Below, piece after piece: positions 53,023 to 64,000 of a stretch of 64,000 nt of DNA (position 1 is its first letter; every line of letters starts with the position of its first letter). Source of the stretch: Dendrophyllia cribrosa. Its lineage: Eukaryota > Cnidaria > Anthozoa > Scleractinia > Dendrophylliidae. A program made the translations under genes and the position numbers. Location of the stretch: the NCBI GenBank assembly GCA_024195265.1, contig JAJLRJ010000005.1, forward strand, positions 23,564,355-23,628,354. The letters are read 5' to 3'. Under the pieces are notes generated by a model that had not been told where the DNA came from, did no database searches, and was given only the letters and a program-made list of their open reading frames with translations.

Positions 53023-53357
53023 CTCCTTGTGTTGTTCTTTATCAAAACTCCATTTCTTTATGTCGTCGGCGTACACGTTGTCAGTGAAGCATTTCACTGC
53101 GGTTATTTCTAGTTTTTCCATGTTTTGAAGAACGTCTGTTAGTTGAATCATCCCATTGAGACGTCCGGTGCCATGCGCACTTTCACTAGCCACACTTTGG
53201 AATTGAGCAAGAGGATTTTCTCCTTCCCACAATGTTCGGAATTTGAAGGCTTTATAAAGCTCATAAACGCTTTCCATGAATGAACGTTCCATTTGTCTGT
53301 AAGTGCTCAGAAGATTTTCCATGAATCTCAATTGAAGTTCTTTAGTTATAGGAGCAG
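53023..53357 (-). CDS. Upstream host gene: helical exon
   Basis: 112 codons, phase 1-0: RFMENLLSTYRQMERSFMES, then YELYKAFKFRTLW, FQSVASES, LTDVLQNMEKLEI and CFTDNVYADDIKKW. Predicted helical. It ends at the donor GAG|GTATTG, before KVLINATL read-through. Confidence 0.8.
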
Positions 53358-53645
53358 CTGCAAGGTTTTTAAATAACCAAGTTGAAAATGTGTAAGAACT
53401 GGAGAGCTATCTTGCTTAAACATTTGATCTGTTTTTATTACTTTTGGGTGAATATTAGGCGCTTTCCCGAGATCATGGAAAAAATGATGAAATCCAAGAT
53501 GGTTACTGTTTGGAAACGATGACGTAATCACAAATCATGTCATATTTACATTATTTTTTAAATTTTTGTTTGCAAAGCTAATGCAAAATTTATTTTGAAG
53601 TCATTTCTGTTGTTGTTGTTGTTGATGATGTTGTTGTTTACGTAC

Positions 53646-53892
53646 CTTTTGGATTACCTACACCCTTGATGGTCCTCGCGGTCTCCTCCAGGAGTGGAAT
53701 ATCAAAGTTATAACCACCAATCTCATTATCAAGATCTGTAATTTTTCCTATCAGATCAATTCGAGCAGCTCCCGCAATGAAGAATGACTCCAGTTGCTGT
53801 TTGAACGATGCGACGTCCGATTCCCTGGAGGCGACTTCCAATAGGCACACTAGCTCACTAGTCAAAGCTTCCTTCTGCATTTCAAAATTAGC
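53646..53892 (-). CDS. Upstream host gene: helical exon
   Basis: 82 codons, phase 0-1: FEMQKEALTSELVCLLEVAS, VASFKQQLESFF, IDLIGKITDLDNEIGGYNFD. Heptad-like spacing suggests coiled coil. A (TTG)n repeat sits just below the donor. Confidence 0.8.
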
Positions 53893-53929
53893 CTTTAAGA
53901 TAAAATAAATAAGAGACAATTGTGACGTA

Positions 53930-54225
53930 AGGTTAAGTCACACAAGCCACAGGCAACCCACCCGACCGGAGCTTAACCCGATTTCTGTAGCATGAAGCAA
54001 CTAGGAGTGTTGTTACTTCCCTCTGGATGGGATGCCAGTCCATTGCAGGGTTATCCCAAGCATAATGTCGTCGATAGTCATTTATACACCTGAGTGAAAA
54101 GAGACAATGTGGAGCAAAGTTTCTTGTCTAAGGAAATAACACGGCCTCCGAGACTATTCCTTGAGCCTTCGGACTTTGGATCCGAAGTCCAACAAGTTTA
54201 ACCACTAAACCACCGCGCTTCAAAA
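53930..54225 (-). mobile_element. tRNA-derived SINE
   Basis: The minus strand starts GAAGCGCGGTGGTTTAGTGG (tRNA-like A box), then CCGAAGTCCGAAGG, TTCCTTAGACAAGAAACTTTG, CACATTGTCTCTTTTCACTC, and a tail with ATGGACTGGCATCCCATCC. About 300 bp, lying in the intron above exon 53,646-53,892. I recall this SINE as frequent in corals. Confidence 0.75.
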
Positions 54226-54590
54226 AAAGTGTGAACCAGTACAAAATACATAAACTTAGAGCATGAATGTGCACTTCACACACACACGAGTTACCAAAAA
54301 GATAAAATCTGTCATACAAATCAATACGGAAACGTATCCGTATTATCAATGATCTCATTCCTACATGACCTTCGATTTAAATCTCGATCAACTTGGGAGT
54401 TTGCAAAAGGTTTCCGTCATAATGTTTTGTATTTTTTTTCCATAACAAGTGAGCATTCTTTCTGTAGTTAATTCTGAACACACTCATGCTAAAGATCAAA
54501 ATAAAATTCCGTGAAGATATGAGTGACGGAAAGCTATTGCAAGCCTCTTGTTATATTTTCATTGAAAATGTGTGATTTTTTCTGTAGTAC

Positions 54591-54941
54591 CTGCATTATT
54601 TCTGGAACCGAATTAACGTCAACTTTGTCGAAGTCGAGATCACTGGAGTCCTTAAGAGGATTGTAGTTCTTGCCAAATGTCAACCACTTCTTTATGCTAC
54701 CAAGATATCCTTCAAGCGTTTTAAGACACTGCTTTCCTAACTGACTTTCAGCAATTCCAAGGGCCGAGTCTATAAATCCAAACGGGTCTTTTGATGCTAT
54801 GCTACTTGCAAATCCCGTAAGGCCCTGAAGGATTGCCAGGAAGTCATTTGCATTCATTTTTGCATTTTCATAGACCTCCGGAAGCATGGTTTCGACTTGC
54901 TTCAATATACCATTCATCTGGCCTTCTAACTGCCGAATAGA
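54591..54941 (-). CDS. Upstream host gene: large helical exon
   Basis: 117 codons, phase 0-0: SIRQLEGQMNGILKQVETML, NANDFLAILQGLTGFASSIA, DSALGIAESQLGKQCLKTLE, SIKKWLTFGKNYNPL. Long amphipathic helices with small-residue stretches. Family not recognised. Confidence 0.8.
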
Positions 54942-55438
54942 CTGTAGCAAGAAATGCAAAACATTAATATAGAGAAAAAAGGGATACATACAGAAACGTC
55001 GGAACATTCTGAGTGTACTGTAGTGTTGTGGTTCTTTTTTTAATTAAAACGACACCAGGGATACCGTGGTTTGTACACAGTTGGAGTCAACGCTACTGCT
55101 TACTTGTGTTTATTTGTCGTAAAAAAAGCTTGGCGGGTATACCTAGCTAGGTCACCAGTGTTTATGCAGCCTTTTCGGACCATGTTAACCCTATTTAGCC
55201 TGCGGGGCGGGGGGGAGTACAAAGAGCCCACCCTAATCTTTAACATTTATTACTTTTTAAATATGAAATTAAATGCCATCAAACTTCATATGACTTGATG
55301 TTTCCATGGCAACAAAATTTTGACAGCCTTGTCTTTTGAAATTTGGATTTTTTTATCTTTTAATTAACAAAGAAACAAGTTTGTCCTTACAACTTTTAAC
55401 TTTTACTTTAGAGTCAACTTGGAAGATTTAAAGATATT

Positions 55439-55960
55439 TTGGAGAAATCCAAGATGTTGGATCCAAGATTGCGACTGTGTAGATCTTATCGCAACGTTAT
55501 TCCCATTTTATATGTTGTCACCGTCCCTTTTTGCGGATCAAAACGGAAAAAGTTTTTGACGTACCAGAAACCCTCTAGATTTTATTGTCATAGCTATAAT
55601 GGTTGTAAAGTTTTGTCATAGAAAGTCATAGCTTTAATGCCATTGATGTTATGTTCTCCATGTTTTTCAAAATTGTTTTCTTTTTTATCATTGTTGAAAA
55701 AACGTAAGTTTTCGTCATTACGTTTACATTTTGATGCCAATTTAGATTTCTTTGGGTTATTTTTGGGTGAATTTGGACTGTTTTATGAGGTTTTGGAGAA
55801 ATCCAAATATCCAAGATGGCGGATCCAATGCAGAACTAATTTCGGAATTCTCACGTCATATGACGTAATCGTCCGACTTTGCGGACCAAAAAGGGTACAG
55901 TTTTGTACCATATACCCTCTACGTTTCATTTTTATAACATTAATGCTCTTGAAGTTACGA
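55439..55960. repeat. Diverged tandem duplication of about 357 bp
   Basis: GGAGAAATCCAA(G/A), (G)GATCCAA, TTTGCGGA(T/C)CAAAA and ACCCTCTA recur in the same order at 55,440 and 55,796. Confidence 0.55.
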
Positions 55961-55961
55961 G

Positions 55962-55965
55962 GGGT

Positions 55966-56004
<39 letters not shown>
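55962..56004 (+). repeat. Poly-G tract
   Basis: About 40 G in a row next to GGGGTGGG, on the template strand of an intron. A strong G-quadruplex candidate. Confidence 0.9.
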
Positions 56005-56006
<2 letters not shown>

Positions 56007-56607
56007 ATCTCCCCAAAGGCTAAGGAACTAAAACAAGACCTGGCAAAGCCAGTCGTTTGCCGGACGTACACGGAATTAACCAGGTATCTTGCCCATTAAG
56101 ATCAAGGAAGGCAGGCTTGATGTCAGAACCACAACACCAGTCATTTAAATTTCTAACATTTCACGTTTATAGAAATCCTATTTTGACAATGATTTTTATT
56201 CAACTAAATCCAACTTTTAAAATGTATTTTTTTATCTATCTTATACTCTTTTGCTTTTACACTTCCAGATCGTTTTAGAATGCTTCAATTAAAAAAAGAT
56301 TTGATTAGGACTAATTGTAAGTTTAAATGCGAGGTTCTAACTACGATTAGGTATGCATTTTAAATATTATTTTGAAAGGGGCATCTTTTTGTGTGAGAAA
56401 AATACATTTGCATTGAACTCAAAAGGGTTTTTCTTTGTTATGTTGTTTGCCATTGGAAATCTACAAGCTTTGCGAGATTATTTTTGTTTTGTGACTAGTC
56501 CATGTTACTTAGCTATTTATGTATTCGTGGGGTTCCTCATTCACTGTTAACGCAGGTCGAAATAATAAATACGAGAAGAGAAGCAGAGAAGCTTAATTTT
56601 GTTTTAC

Positions 56608-56715
56608 CTTTACATAAAGTCTCTTCTCACTCTCGGCAATATTTCTGGCTTCTACTAATCGCTTCTTCTCCGACTCAATCTGTTTTTCAGCAAGTGAAGA
56701 CATCTTCTGGGCAAG
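56608..56715 (-). CDS. Upstream host gene: coiled-coil exon
   Basis: 36 codons, phase 0-0: LAQKMSSLAEKQIESEKKRL, then VEARNIAESEKRLYVK. Highly charged heptads, predicted coiled coil. Confidence 0.8.
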
Positions 56716-57050
56716 CTACCAAAAGCAGATGTTACCAGTAAGTTGTTGTGAATATATCTACGGATACGTTATATTTCACTTCATATTTCAGTGCATGAGT
56801 GAGATCCTGTTTATTTGACTTGGACTATGACTTTCACACCGATACAATTAATTTAATTTATTTATTCGAGTTCCCTCGTGTGGTTCTGCTTTTACTTGTT
56901 ACTGGTACAAAATCTGATACCAGTAAAAGTTGCACCTGCCTGCCAGGTAGCTTTACCGAATTGAGATTCTCATCATGTAGGAATAACTAACGTTTTTCTC
57001 AAACTTCGTTCAGTGTTAATCATTTCTTTCCAAAATAGACCTCATACCGC

Positions 57051-58454
57051 TAGGCCTTTACACATTCTGCTCGAAAAAAAAGGCTATTCTGCTCAAAAGA
57101 ATAGCCCCCCAAAAAGACTATTCTGCTCGAAGTTATGCTCCAAAAGTACTATTGTGCTCGCATTAGCCTGGGTTCAAAATACTCAAACATGAAAAATGAG
57201 ACAATATTTCACCCATCTAGGGTGAGGCTAAACCAACATGCGCATTTATTATTTAATCCTTAAAACTAACATGGGTAATAACTTGGAATAATCTAAAGAG
57301 TCTGAGACAACCATAAACCATATCAGAAATGTCCTTGTCCATCCACTGTCACTGCTGCTAACATTACTAACTTGAGCACTAGATTTGGTTAGTACATCAA
57401 TACACCATCGGCCATTATACCGCAACATCAGGGATGTCTCGATGTAATATTCCAGTGCAGACTCTTGCTGGTCACTGAAAGATGATTTCAGCAGAGAAAA
57501 CACTCTTTCTGCTGCAGCAGATGAAGGCTGGCACAAAAATATTTTCGCTGCTTCCCTTGAACATCTAGGTAATGCTTTCTTGTGTCTTTCCACCAGTCAA
57601 GGATGTCAGTGGCATGAACTCCGGTTGATGCAGCCAGATATGAATCCAGAATAATCCAGAATTAATCCATTCACATCATTGTCATTGATAAATGGAAAGT
57701 TGGATGTAGGATGACTCTTCTAGGACACTTCTGAAGCAATTTATCTTATCAATGTCACCCCAGCCTTCAGGAGGGCAGTTACAACTTTGACACGAAATAC
57801 CCTGCTTTCCATACTCAAAGTTTCTCCTTTTGGGTGATTTCTGTCATCATATGTGCGTAATACTTCTGCCAGATCTCTCTCACGTTTTGCCTTTTGACGC
57901 AATCTCTCTTTTCCTGAAACATGTTTCTGACTTTTTTTGTGACACATGATTGTTGACCTATTTACTGATACTTCTTCACGACAAGCCTCACAGAAAATGG
58001 CCCCTTTTTGTCCTGTGCAGAGTCATTAAAGCATTCATCTGGAAATTTCCGGATTCTTGCTACTGGAGAAACATTTTGGGCGGTTGCAGTCTTAGCGTGT
58101 ACAAGCCAAGTATTCCTATTTTTGCAGGAATCATTAGAACTAATTTTCTCGTTTACGGGCAAGGTCAGACTTTTCTGGAGCCCTTAACAAAGATAGAGCA
58201 TTGATAACCTGTCTTTCTTGTGGTTCTTGTCCTTCGTCATGGTCACTGACTTCTACCAGTTGCGGGTTTGGTTCCGCCATCTTGTTTTGCTTGGATGCTC
58301 GTGCCCAGCTCCCTCTCAGACTCGTTCCCAGGTCCCAGAATATGCAAAATGGCCAAAAATGGCCTATCCTACTCTGATTATACCCTAAATATATTTTCTG
58401 CTCCTGAGGCCTTATTATACTCGAAATTCTGCCGGCAGAATGTGTAAAGGCCTA
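57051..58454 (-). mobile_element. hAT transposon, internally deleted
   Basis: Ends TAGGCCTTTACACATTCTGC and its inverse, flanked by the perfect 8-bp duplication CATACCGC (57,043-57,050 and 58,455-58,462). 1.4 kb. Minus-strand coding remnants include a hAT C-terminal dimerisation domain. Confidence 0.9.
57249..58320 (-). pseudogene. hAT transposase remnant
   Basis: The N-terminal part is FCEACREEVSV-type, then MCHKKSQKHVSGKERLRQKA and RDLAEVLRTYDD. The middle catalytic part is missing. The C-terminal part is CQPSSAAAERVFSLLKSSFS, then LEYYIETSLMLRYN, the hAT dimerisation signature. Frames are broken between the parts. Confidence 0.8.
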
Positions 58455-58849
58455 CATACCGCTATGAAAACGATTTATATAAATCCAACAAAAAGTTTAC
58501 ATGTTGTACCGGTATTAGCTTTATTCTCACACGGTCCTAGATCGCTCGTTCGCTCGCTCGCTCGCAATTAACTCCCTCCTCTCACTGGCTAATGTATCCG
58601 TTCCAGAGCCTGTTCTTGACGTCATCTGACCGTTTAATTTTTCCACCAATCAGAATACGTTCAGTCCCATTCTTGAAATTCCCTAAGAAGAAAAAGCGAC
58701 TAACAACCACGATTTGGGCGATATCGGGTTTTCGCGTGAAATTTAGCGTGAATTCACTCGTTAAGATGATCGTTGTTGTAAATTAAGTATTCATTGTAAA
58801 TTGAGTATGAAAATCTCGTTTGGGAACCTAATAAACTTAATTGTATGTA

Positions 58850-58892
58850 ATGTATTGTATTGCATTGCATTGCATTGCATTGTATTGTATGG
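58850..58892. repeat. TTGCA/TTGTA microsatellite
   Basis: About eight five-base units TTGTA and TTGCA. Confidence 0.8.
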
Positions 58893-59449
58893 ATCAAGTG
58901 TGTACAAATGATTTTGCTGAATTTAAAACTTCTAGAAAACTGTAGAAGAAAGTTTCTCCTAGTTTCTCCTAGTCTCCTAGAAGAAAGTGTATCCTTGTCC
59001 TCTCAAGCAAATATCGATTTAAATTGTAAATGAAAGGACCACTCGACAAATTCGAAATACTGGATCCCTGGGAAGGATCTAATCAGCAAAATTAATCAGA
59101 AACAAATGAAATGAAAGGCTGATCGTACAGTAAAGGAATATATTTTTTAACCGACTAATTTCAAACAGCACGGCCGTTCTTCATCAGGGTATAACCGTAC
59201 TAAAAGAAAAAAGTTACAAATATCGATTTGCTTGTGTGTCAGTTTCCATAGAAAGTATCCCTCAGGTCTTAAGTTTTAGATTATTTTCTATTGATAACTA
59301 TCAGCTATCAAATTTGCCTTCATTATATATCAAACGAGCTAGCTAATATGTGTTGGTTTATAATCGAAACATTCTTGTGCTCGACTTAATTTCTGATATC
59401 GAGTTGAACAGTCCAAAGTGTCGTTCAAACTTTAAACAAAATTACCAAC

Positions 59450-59950
59450 CTGATTAAAATTTCCTTTGTTTTCCACTGATGACTTGATGCCATTGAATGC
59501 TTCTTCGTATTCTTTGGCTGCAGTCTTCACATTTTCCGCTATGTTTTTCAGAGTTTCCCATTTTATACGTGGAGCAAACAACTTGTTTCTTCCGAAGATG
59601 TCAAAATCTTTTTTTCCAGCAAAACCGAACTTTCTCTTCACCTCTAAAATAAAGTTCAACGAGGACAAAATTTACTAATATATTAGCTGTATCGTATAGA
59701 CGAAACGAAACTTAATTACCTCTCTTAAACATCTCATCGACATCTGTTCTACCCTTTACCACATCGTTTATAAATTTTAGAGCATTCTTTCCAGCGGAAC
59801 TATCTGGTTCTGCAAGTAACAAGTCCTCAGCCTGCCTCTTCATGATTTTGATCAGCTCCAGAGGGAATCTTTGTTTACTTTGTTTGTCTAATTTACTTGA
59901 TTGTATTATACTCGTACTAATAGCGCCATCTTTTCCTTTAGTGTGGGGAG
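59450..59950 (-). CDS. Upstream host gene: two exons after the collagen-like part
   Basis: Exons 59,720-59,950 (phase 1-1) and 59,450-59,643 (1-0). The first continues the Gly-rich part (KGKDGAIS) and then gives FPLELIKIMKRQAEDLLLAE and FINDVVKGRTDVDEMFK. The second gives VKRKFGFAGKKDFDIF, WETLKNIAENVKTAAKEY and NGIKSSVENKGNFNQ. Mostly helical. Confidence 0.82.
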
Positions 59951-61071
59951 CTAAAAATGAAAAACAAAGAAACCAAAAAAATAATACATAGAAGCCATTG
60001 ATACAACAATCAAGACTTTTTAGTCCCGAAAGAATGTCGACTTACCATGAGAAATATTGATGGGATTACACGGCACACTTCTTACCGCGGTATATAACCC
60101 TTGCATTTACTATGTATGACCGACTTTTCCATATCATAAAAAAATGAACAAACGAAGCGCCCATGGCATTTACCACTTAAGTGGATTTGTTGTTTGTTCA
60201 ACAGTTGCATTTTGTGCAGTCTTACAACATTTAACCGGTGATACAGAAGCAGCGCTTTAGTTTTCCGAAGTGACCAGTATTGAACAGTACTTTCTTGAAA
60301 TGCTGTTTGGTTTGAGCGACGAAGTGTAAACATTACTGTTTATGTACGGTATGTGCTATCCTTTTACCTCATATCGTTTTATAATTTATGGACGTCTAAA
60401 TTATGTTATGCATGGCCTTTTCTTCACCCTCATTTTCCTTTTCGTATGCAGATTACACCCATATATATAGTGAGAAATAGGACAACCGCCAACCAACTAG
60501 CACTGGATAAAATTCTTTTAACTGTAATATCTGCAGGAAAGGTTGACAAGAACTTCCAAAACTTATACAGTCACTGAAACCTTTATTATAGTTTAGACCT
60601 GATTGGAAAAACCTTCCGGGATAAAAAGTTTAAACCATTAACGATACGACCGAACGGTTCTCTTTTTTTCCTGTGTTCTGAGATGTATTGCACATTGAAA
60701 TGGTCCAGCACACATACTTGGATCTGCCCCAGAGTTGTCTAATCTTTAGTTATTTTTCGTATAAGAACCTGTTTCATTTATCAGGCTAAATTGGTTATCA
60801 TACATTAGGTGCTTTATTGGCCAAATGTCAGCCTGGAGGTTCTTAATTCGCTGTTTCTTTTATGCGGGTTTATATCGATTCCAGAATTTCTATTGTATCG
60901 TATCGCTTATGGTTTACGCTTTTGTTTTCGGCAACGTTTTTTTTTTTAATGCGTTTCCTAGCGGTACATTTTGGGATGTTAATACCGGCACTCAAATTGT
61001 TAACTTTATTGACTAACTGCAGAATGGCTTATTTCCACATTCACGATGGCGGATCATCAATTTGAACTTAC
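59951..61071. other. Intron, nothing recognised
   Basis: No gene or clear repeat apart from the short similarity at 60,605-60,680. Confidence 0.4.
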
Positions 61072-63241
61072 TGCTTCCGGGCGGTCCATTATCGCCTCGG
61101 GCTCCGTTCGGGGCCTGGTGTCCCAGTCCGCCATCCATACATACCGGAAATTGCCGCTTCATCATAAAGTCATTTTTACATTTCCTCGCTCTTCCGCCTC
61201 TACTGCCCTCACCCCCTATAAAAAGAATACAATATTCAAAAATTTAAAATGCCACTATGATCAAAAATATACATTTTCTGTTCTCTTCATATTTCGAAAA
61301 TATAAATACTCGTTACTTAACTTGCGAAGTTTCAAGTCAAAACTCGTATGCCGCCATTACTCAATTCAAAAATGACCGGGACCGAACCCTGAGAGTTGGA
61401 TCGAGCTGGATAAAGATTTTATGACGTCAATAACTCAACACGTGCCTGTTGGCTTTGTTGTCTGTGACCCGGAGGGAACCGCGTTGAGTCATTGACGTCA
61501 CAAATCAAGTCACGTGTACCAGATCGCAAACCAGTAGAACGTGGGCTCGGATTCCTGAACTGAGTAATGGCGGACGGATTTTACGTGATTTTTGTGGGTT
61601 TTCGGCCAGCTATTTCTGGGCTGTGTAAGAATATATCAATCTAATTTATAGCAATTTACATTTGTCTAAACCAGTTAGACACAATTGCGTTAAAAAAGCG
61701 GAAAAGAAATACAAACATTTTCGTCGTAGTGGCACTTTAAGGAAACTATGATGACATAAAGGTGATCATGGGCTAAGTTAAGAAAAAATCAACAGATTTA
61801 CGATCAAAGCACTTTACTACCTCTCGTTTCTCAGACTGCAAAAATAACAGTGGAAAGAGAATGAGGAAAGACTCATGAAATTTAAAAATATATAGCAACC
61901 AAAATACAGAGCCTGTCCCATAAAGTACCAATCGTCAAATCCAATAATTTCACGAATTTGGTTTTTGTGACGTTATCACTTGGGTACTCTATACATGTCA
62001 ATTTGTAATTCTATTTTTTGTCATATTGTTATCAGTTTCATGTTTTACCACAGTTGCCGGTAAACTCGCAATCTGATTGGTCGATGCGGGTGTTAAATGA
62101 GAGTGCAGACAACGGTGCTGAAGCTAACATCACGCAATTATTTCTAAATAATTGTCAGTGGTAAAAAACAGATTTCCACCGGTTTTCCGTGGTGTGGACT
62201 CTTATTTACCACGATTTATGTCATCACATGCTCAAAATTTGTTGCTGACTCATGAGACCATGTGATGACGTAAATCGTGGTAAATAAGAGTCCACACCAC
62301 GGAAAACCGGTGGAAATTTGCTAATTGTAAGTTTATTAAAGAATTTTACTGAAACCTGCGAATTCGAGCTTCATCGTAGCCATGCCAGTTTGTCAGTCAC
62401 ACAGTACAAATCTCTTACCTCTTCCTCCTTCTCCGTTTTTTGCCGGTTTTGCTCCAAGCCCCTTGCAGGATTTCAAAAGTACTTTCCCTTTTATTTTTCT
62501 CCAGCGAAATATGATATTACCAGCTTTTCCCCCATTTCCTAAAAAGAATATTCAAGCCTATTTGGTTTTTGAAACTTTAATTACGTAAATTGTAACAGAA
62601 ATATTATTAATTAAACTAGCAGTTAACTTCGAGTCTATCCACTCGGCTCCGATAGTATACTTGAAGGACGTGTATTTATCACTGGTCACGCAACCCTGAT
62701 GGTAAGTGTATGTTGTGGTTCAAATTTTTCTTTGGTTTGAAAAAATTAAAACCAGTTTGATTTTTGTTTTCCTTTGTCTTAGATCACGGTAATAAATATG
62801 AAAAATAGAAAAAAGAAATTAAGATGGTTTGAAAATGGAGAAAATTGGAACCACAACATTTACACATTCAATTGGTATATGTATAACGCATGTTTAACTA
62901 TCGCTCTGGCGTGAGGAATTAAAAAATACGAAATGAGTTATGAAGTTTGCTTTTCATTGACTACTTGTAAGACATAGAGGCGTTGGACTTGGAGCAAATG
63001 GGTCAAAACTAAAGCTACTTATTTTTTACATGATCGAGCTACACATTGACAATCATCCCCCATCTCACATAAGGTTATTTATTACTTAATGTCCTGAAAA
63101 CAAAACGTCCTCACCTGGTCTTCCAGCATTTCCTCCTTTTGTGCCGCTCTTACCCTTATCTCCACTTTTTCCAGGAAAATAGTTTGGCGAACACAACTGG
63201 GGCCCTTGGTCTGTGCACAGGCTACTTGGTCTATCGGGTTG
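61072..63241 (-). CDS. Upstream host gene: glycine-rich/collagen-like exons (three)
   Basis: Exons 63,115-63,241 (phase 0-1), 62,419-62,538 (1-1) and 61,072-61,215 (1-1). They encode SPNYFPGKSGDKGKSGTKGG, then NGGKAGNIIF, KNGEGGRGGEGSRGGRA and NGARGDNGPPGS. Gly-X-Y triplets are short and broken by Cys- and Lys-rich stretches, so this is a collagen-like/glycine-rich extracellular region, not a long triple helix. The gene continues upstream beyond the window's right side. Confidence 0.8.
61343..61580. repeat. Inverted repeat, probable MITE
   Basis: GCCGCCATTACTCAATTC on the left pairs with GAACTGAGTAATGGCGG on the right. Confidence 0.5.
62173..62316. repeat. Near-perfect 58-bp stem hairpin
   Basis: The left stem 62,173-62,230 and right stem 62,259-62,316 (TTTCCACCGGTTTTCCGTGG and its complement at the ends) pair with about one mismatch around a 28-base loop. 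Confidence 0.85.
62711..62858. mobile_element. Hairpin MITE (TGTTGTGG family), copy 3
   Basis: Ends TGTTGTGGTTC and GGAACCACAACA, TA on the left and TT on the right. More diverged in the middle than copy 2. Confidence 0.65.
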
Positions 63242-64000
63242 CTAAATTATGAAACAAAACACTTCTTTATTTCTAAATATAGTCGATCTTCTTCACAACG
63301 GCCATCGGGGGGACATGTGGAGTAAATGAACACTAATCCTGGTTTGTCATTTATGGCCATGGTAAACCCTTGTACACCCAACATTAATTCATTGCGTAAT
63401 CTAAAGGTATGTTCAGTGATGACCTGCAGAGAAGCTTTTTTGTCGAATTGTTCTTATAATTGCCCATTGATTATTACAGTCAAAATGCTCAGCGCGTTCC
63501 GCTTATTATTTAGAATTGACTTTTATTAACCGGAAACGGATTGCATTATTGAAATCAAACGCTGATCAAAATTCAGGTTTGAAATTGATTATTGGAATTT
63601 TCCAACGGTTGCCTCATTCGAAATAACGAAGGCTGATTGGCTTGTTATTGACATCTAGCGAATGTTCACGTGCAAAGCAGGCAACAGTTGGCGGCTTGAC
63701 ACATCTGACCTATTTCTGTTCGCTCAACAAAAATTCATCACTGTTTTTTTTTTTTTTGGACGTAAAGAAGCTCTGCATTTCCAAAACTCTGAACAAGAAT
63801 TTTTAAAATGCTAATGTGCTGGTACTGAAAAAGAAATTTTCACCGAAAGTGAAGAAAATTTCCCATAAGTCCAAGCGACTGAATTCTCTGAAACCAACAG
63901 CGGCCAACGGTTGCGTATTTCGCCTGTGAAGTTTTGACCGATGTCAGTGAATAAACCAATCAACATTCGTTATTTCGAATGAGGCTACCGTTGGAAGATT
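63242..64000. other. Intron with inverted repeat at the edge
   Basis: CCAACGGTTGCCTCATTCGA with AATAACGAA at about 63,600-63,630 is inverted at 63,967-63,997, so the last 400 bp is probably a MITE. Rest not recognised. Confidence 0.5.

Noticed and set aside
58544..58565. CGCTCGTTCGCTCGCTCG repeat as a regulatory site
   Set aside because: A short simple repeat outside the hAT element with no supporting context.

Overview
This looks like a window from an AT-rich, intron- and transposon-dense invertebrate genome. I infer an anthozoan cnidarian, most likely a stony coral, from the kind of multi-domain secreted genes present (FN2, C-type lectin, F5/8C, PA14, MAM and LDLa in one protein) and from repeat types that I recall as common in corals. 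This is inference from memory, not a database result.

Two host genes, both on the minus strand, can be followed exon by exon with matching splice phases. The upstream gene runs leftward from beyond 63.2 kb to about 42.15 kb. It encodes a glycine-rich/collagen-like segment, a long helical/coiled-coil middle and a cysteine-rich C-terminus. The downstream gene starts at 37,298 with a signal-peptide exon and runs off the left edge. Its domain order is signal peptide, fibronectin type II, two C-type lectin domains, F5/8 type C, PA14, an uncharacterised Cys-containing region, MAM, two LDLa, an LDLa-like module and a second MAM. It is a large secreted or cell-surface adhesive/lectin protein of the type seen in cnidarian extracellular and skeletal matrix.

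The introns hold many mobile elements. The standout is a 13.7-kb DNA transposon at 2,223-15,940 with 463-bp terminal inverted repeats and a perfect 6-bp target duplication (CACGTC). It carries a 4-exon DDE (rve-type) transposase and an apparently intact, intronless alpha-kinase gene. The two genes converge, and each starts about 45 bp inside one TIR. A TTAA-type element with 1.6-kb arms (5,544-11,768) is inserted in the last transposase exon, and a small hAT-like element (9,321-10,187) is inserted in one of those arms. Other elements are a frameshifted Crypton tyrosine-recombinase element (35.1-37.0 kb), a second TTAA foldback element (37,583-39,450), a hAT relic with 8-bp target duplication (57,051-58,454), two non-LTR retrotransposon remnants, tRNA-derived SINE pieces and about a dozen hairpin MITEs.

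At 21.37-24.16 kb lies a 2.8-kb array of a variable hexamer (AGCAYR). It keeps frames open on both strands, so the very long low-complexity ORFs there are artefacts of the repeat.
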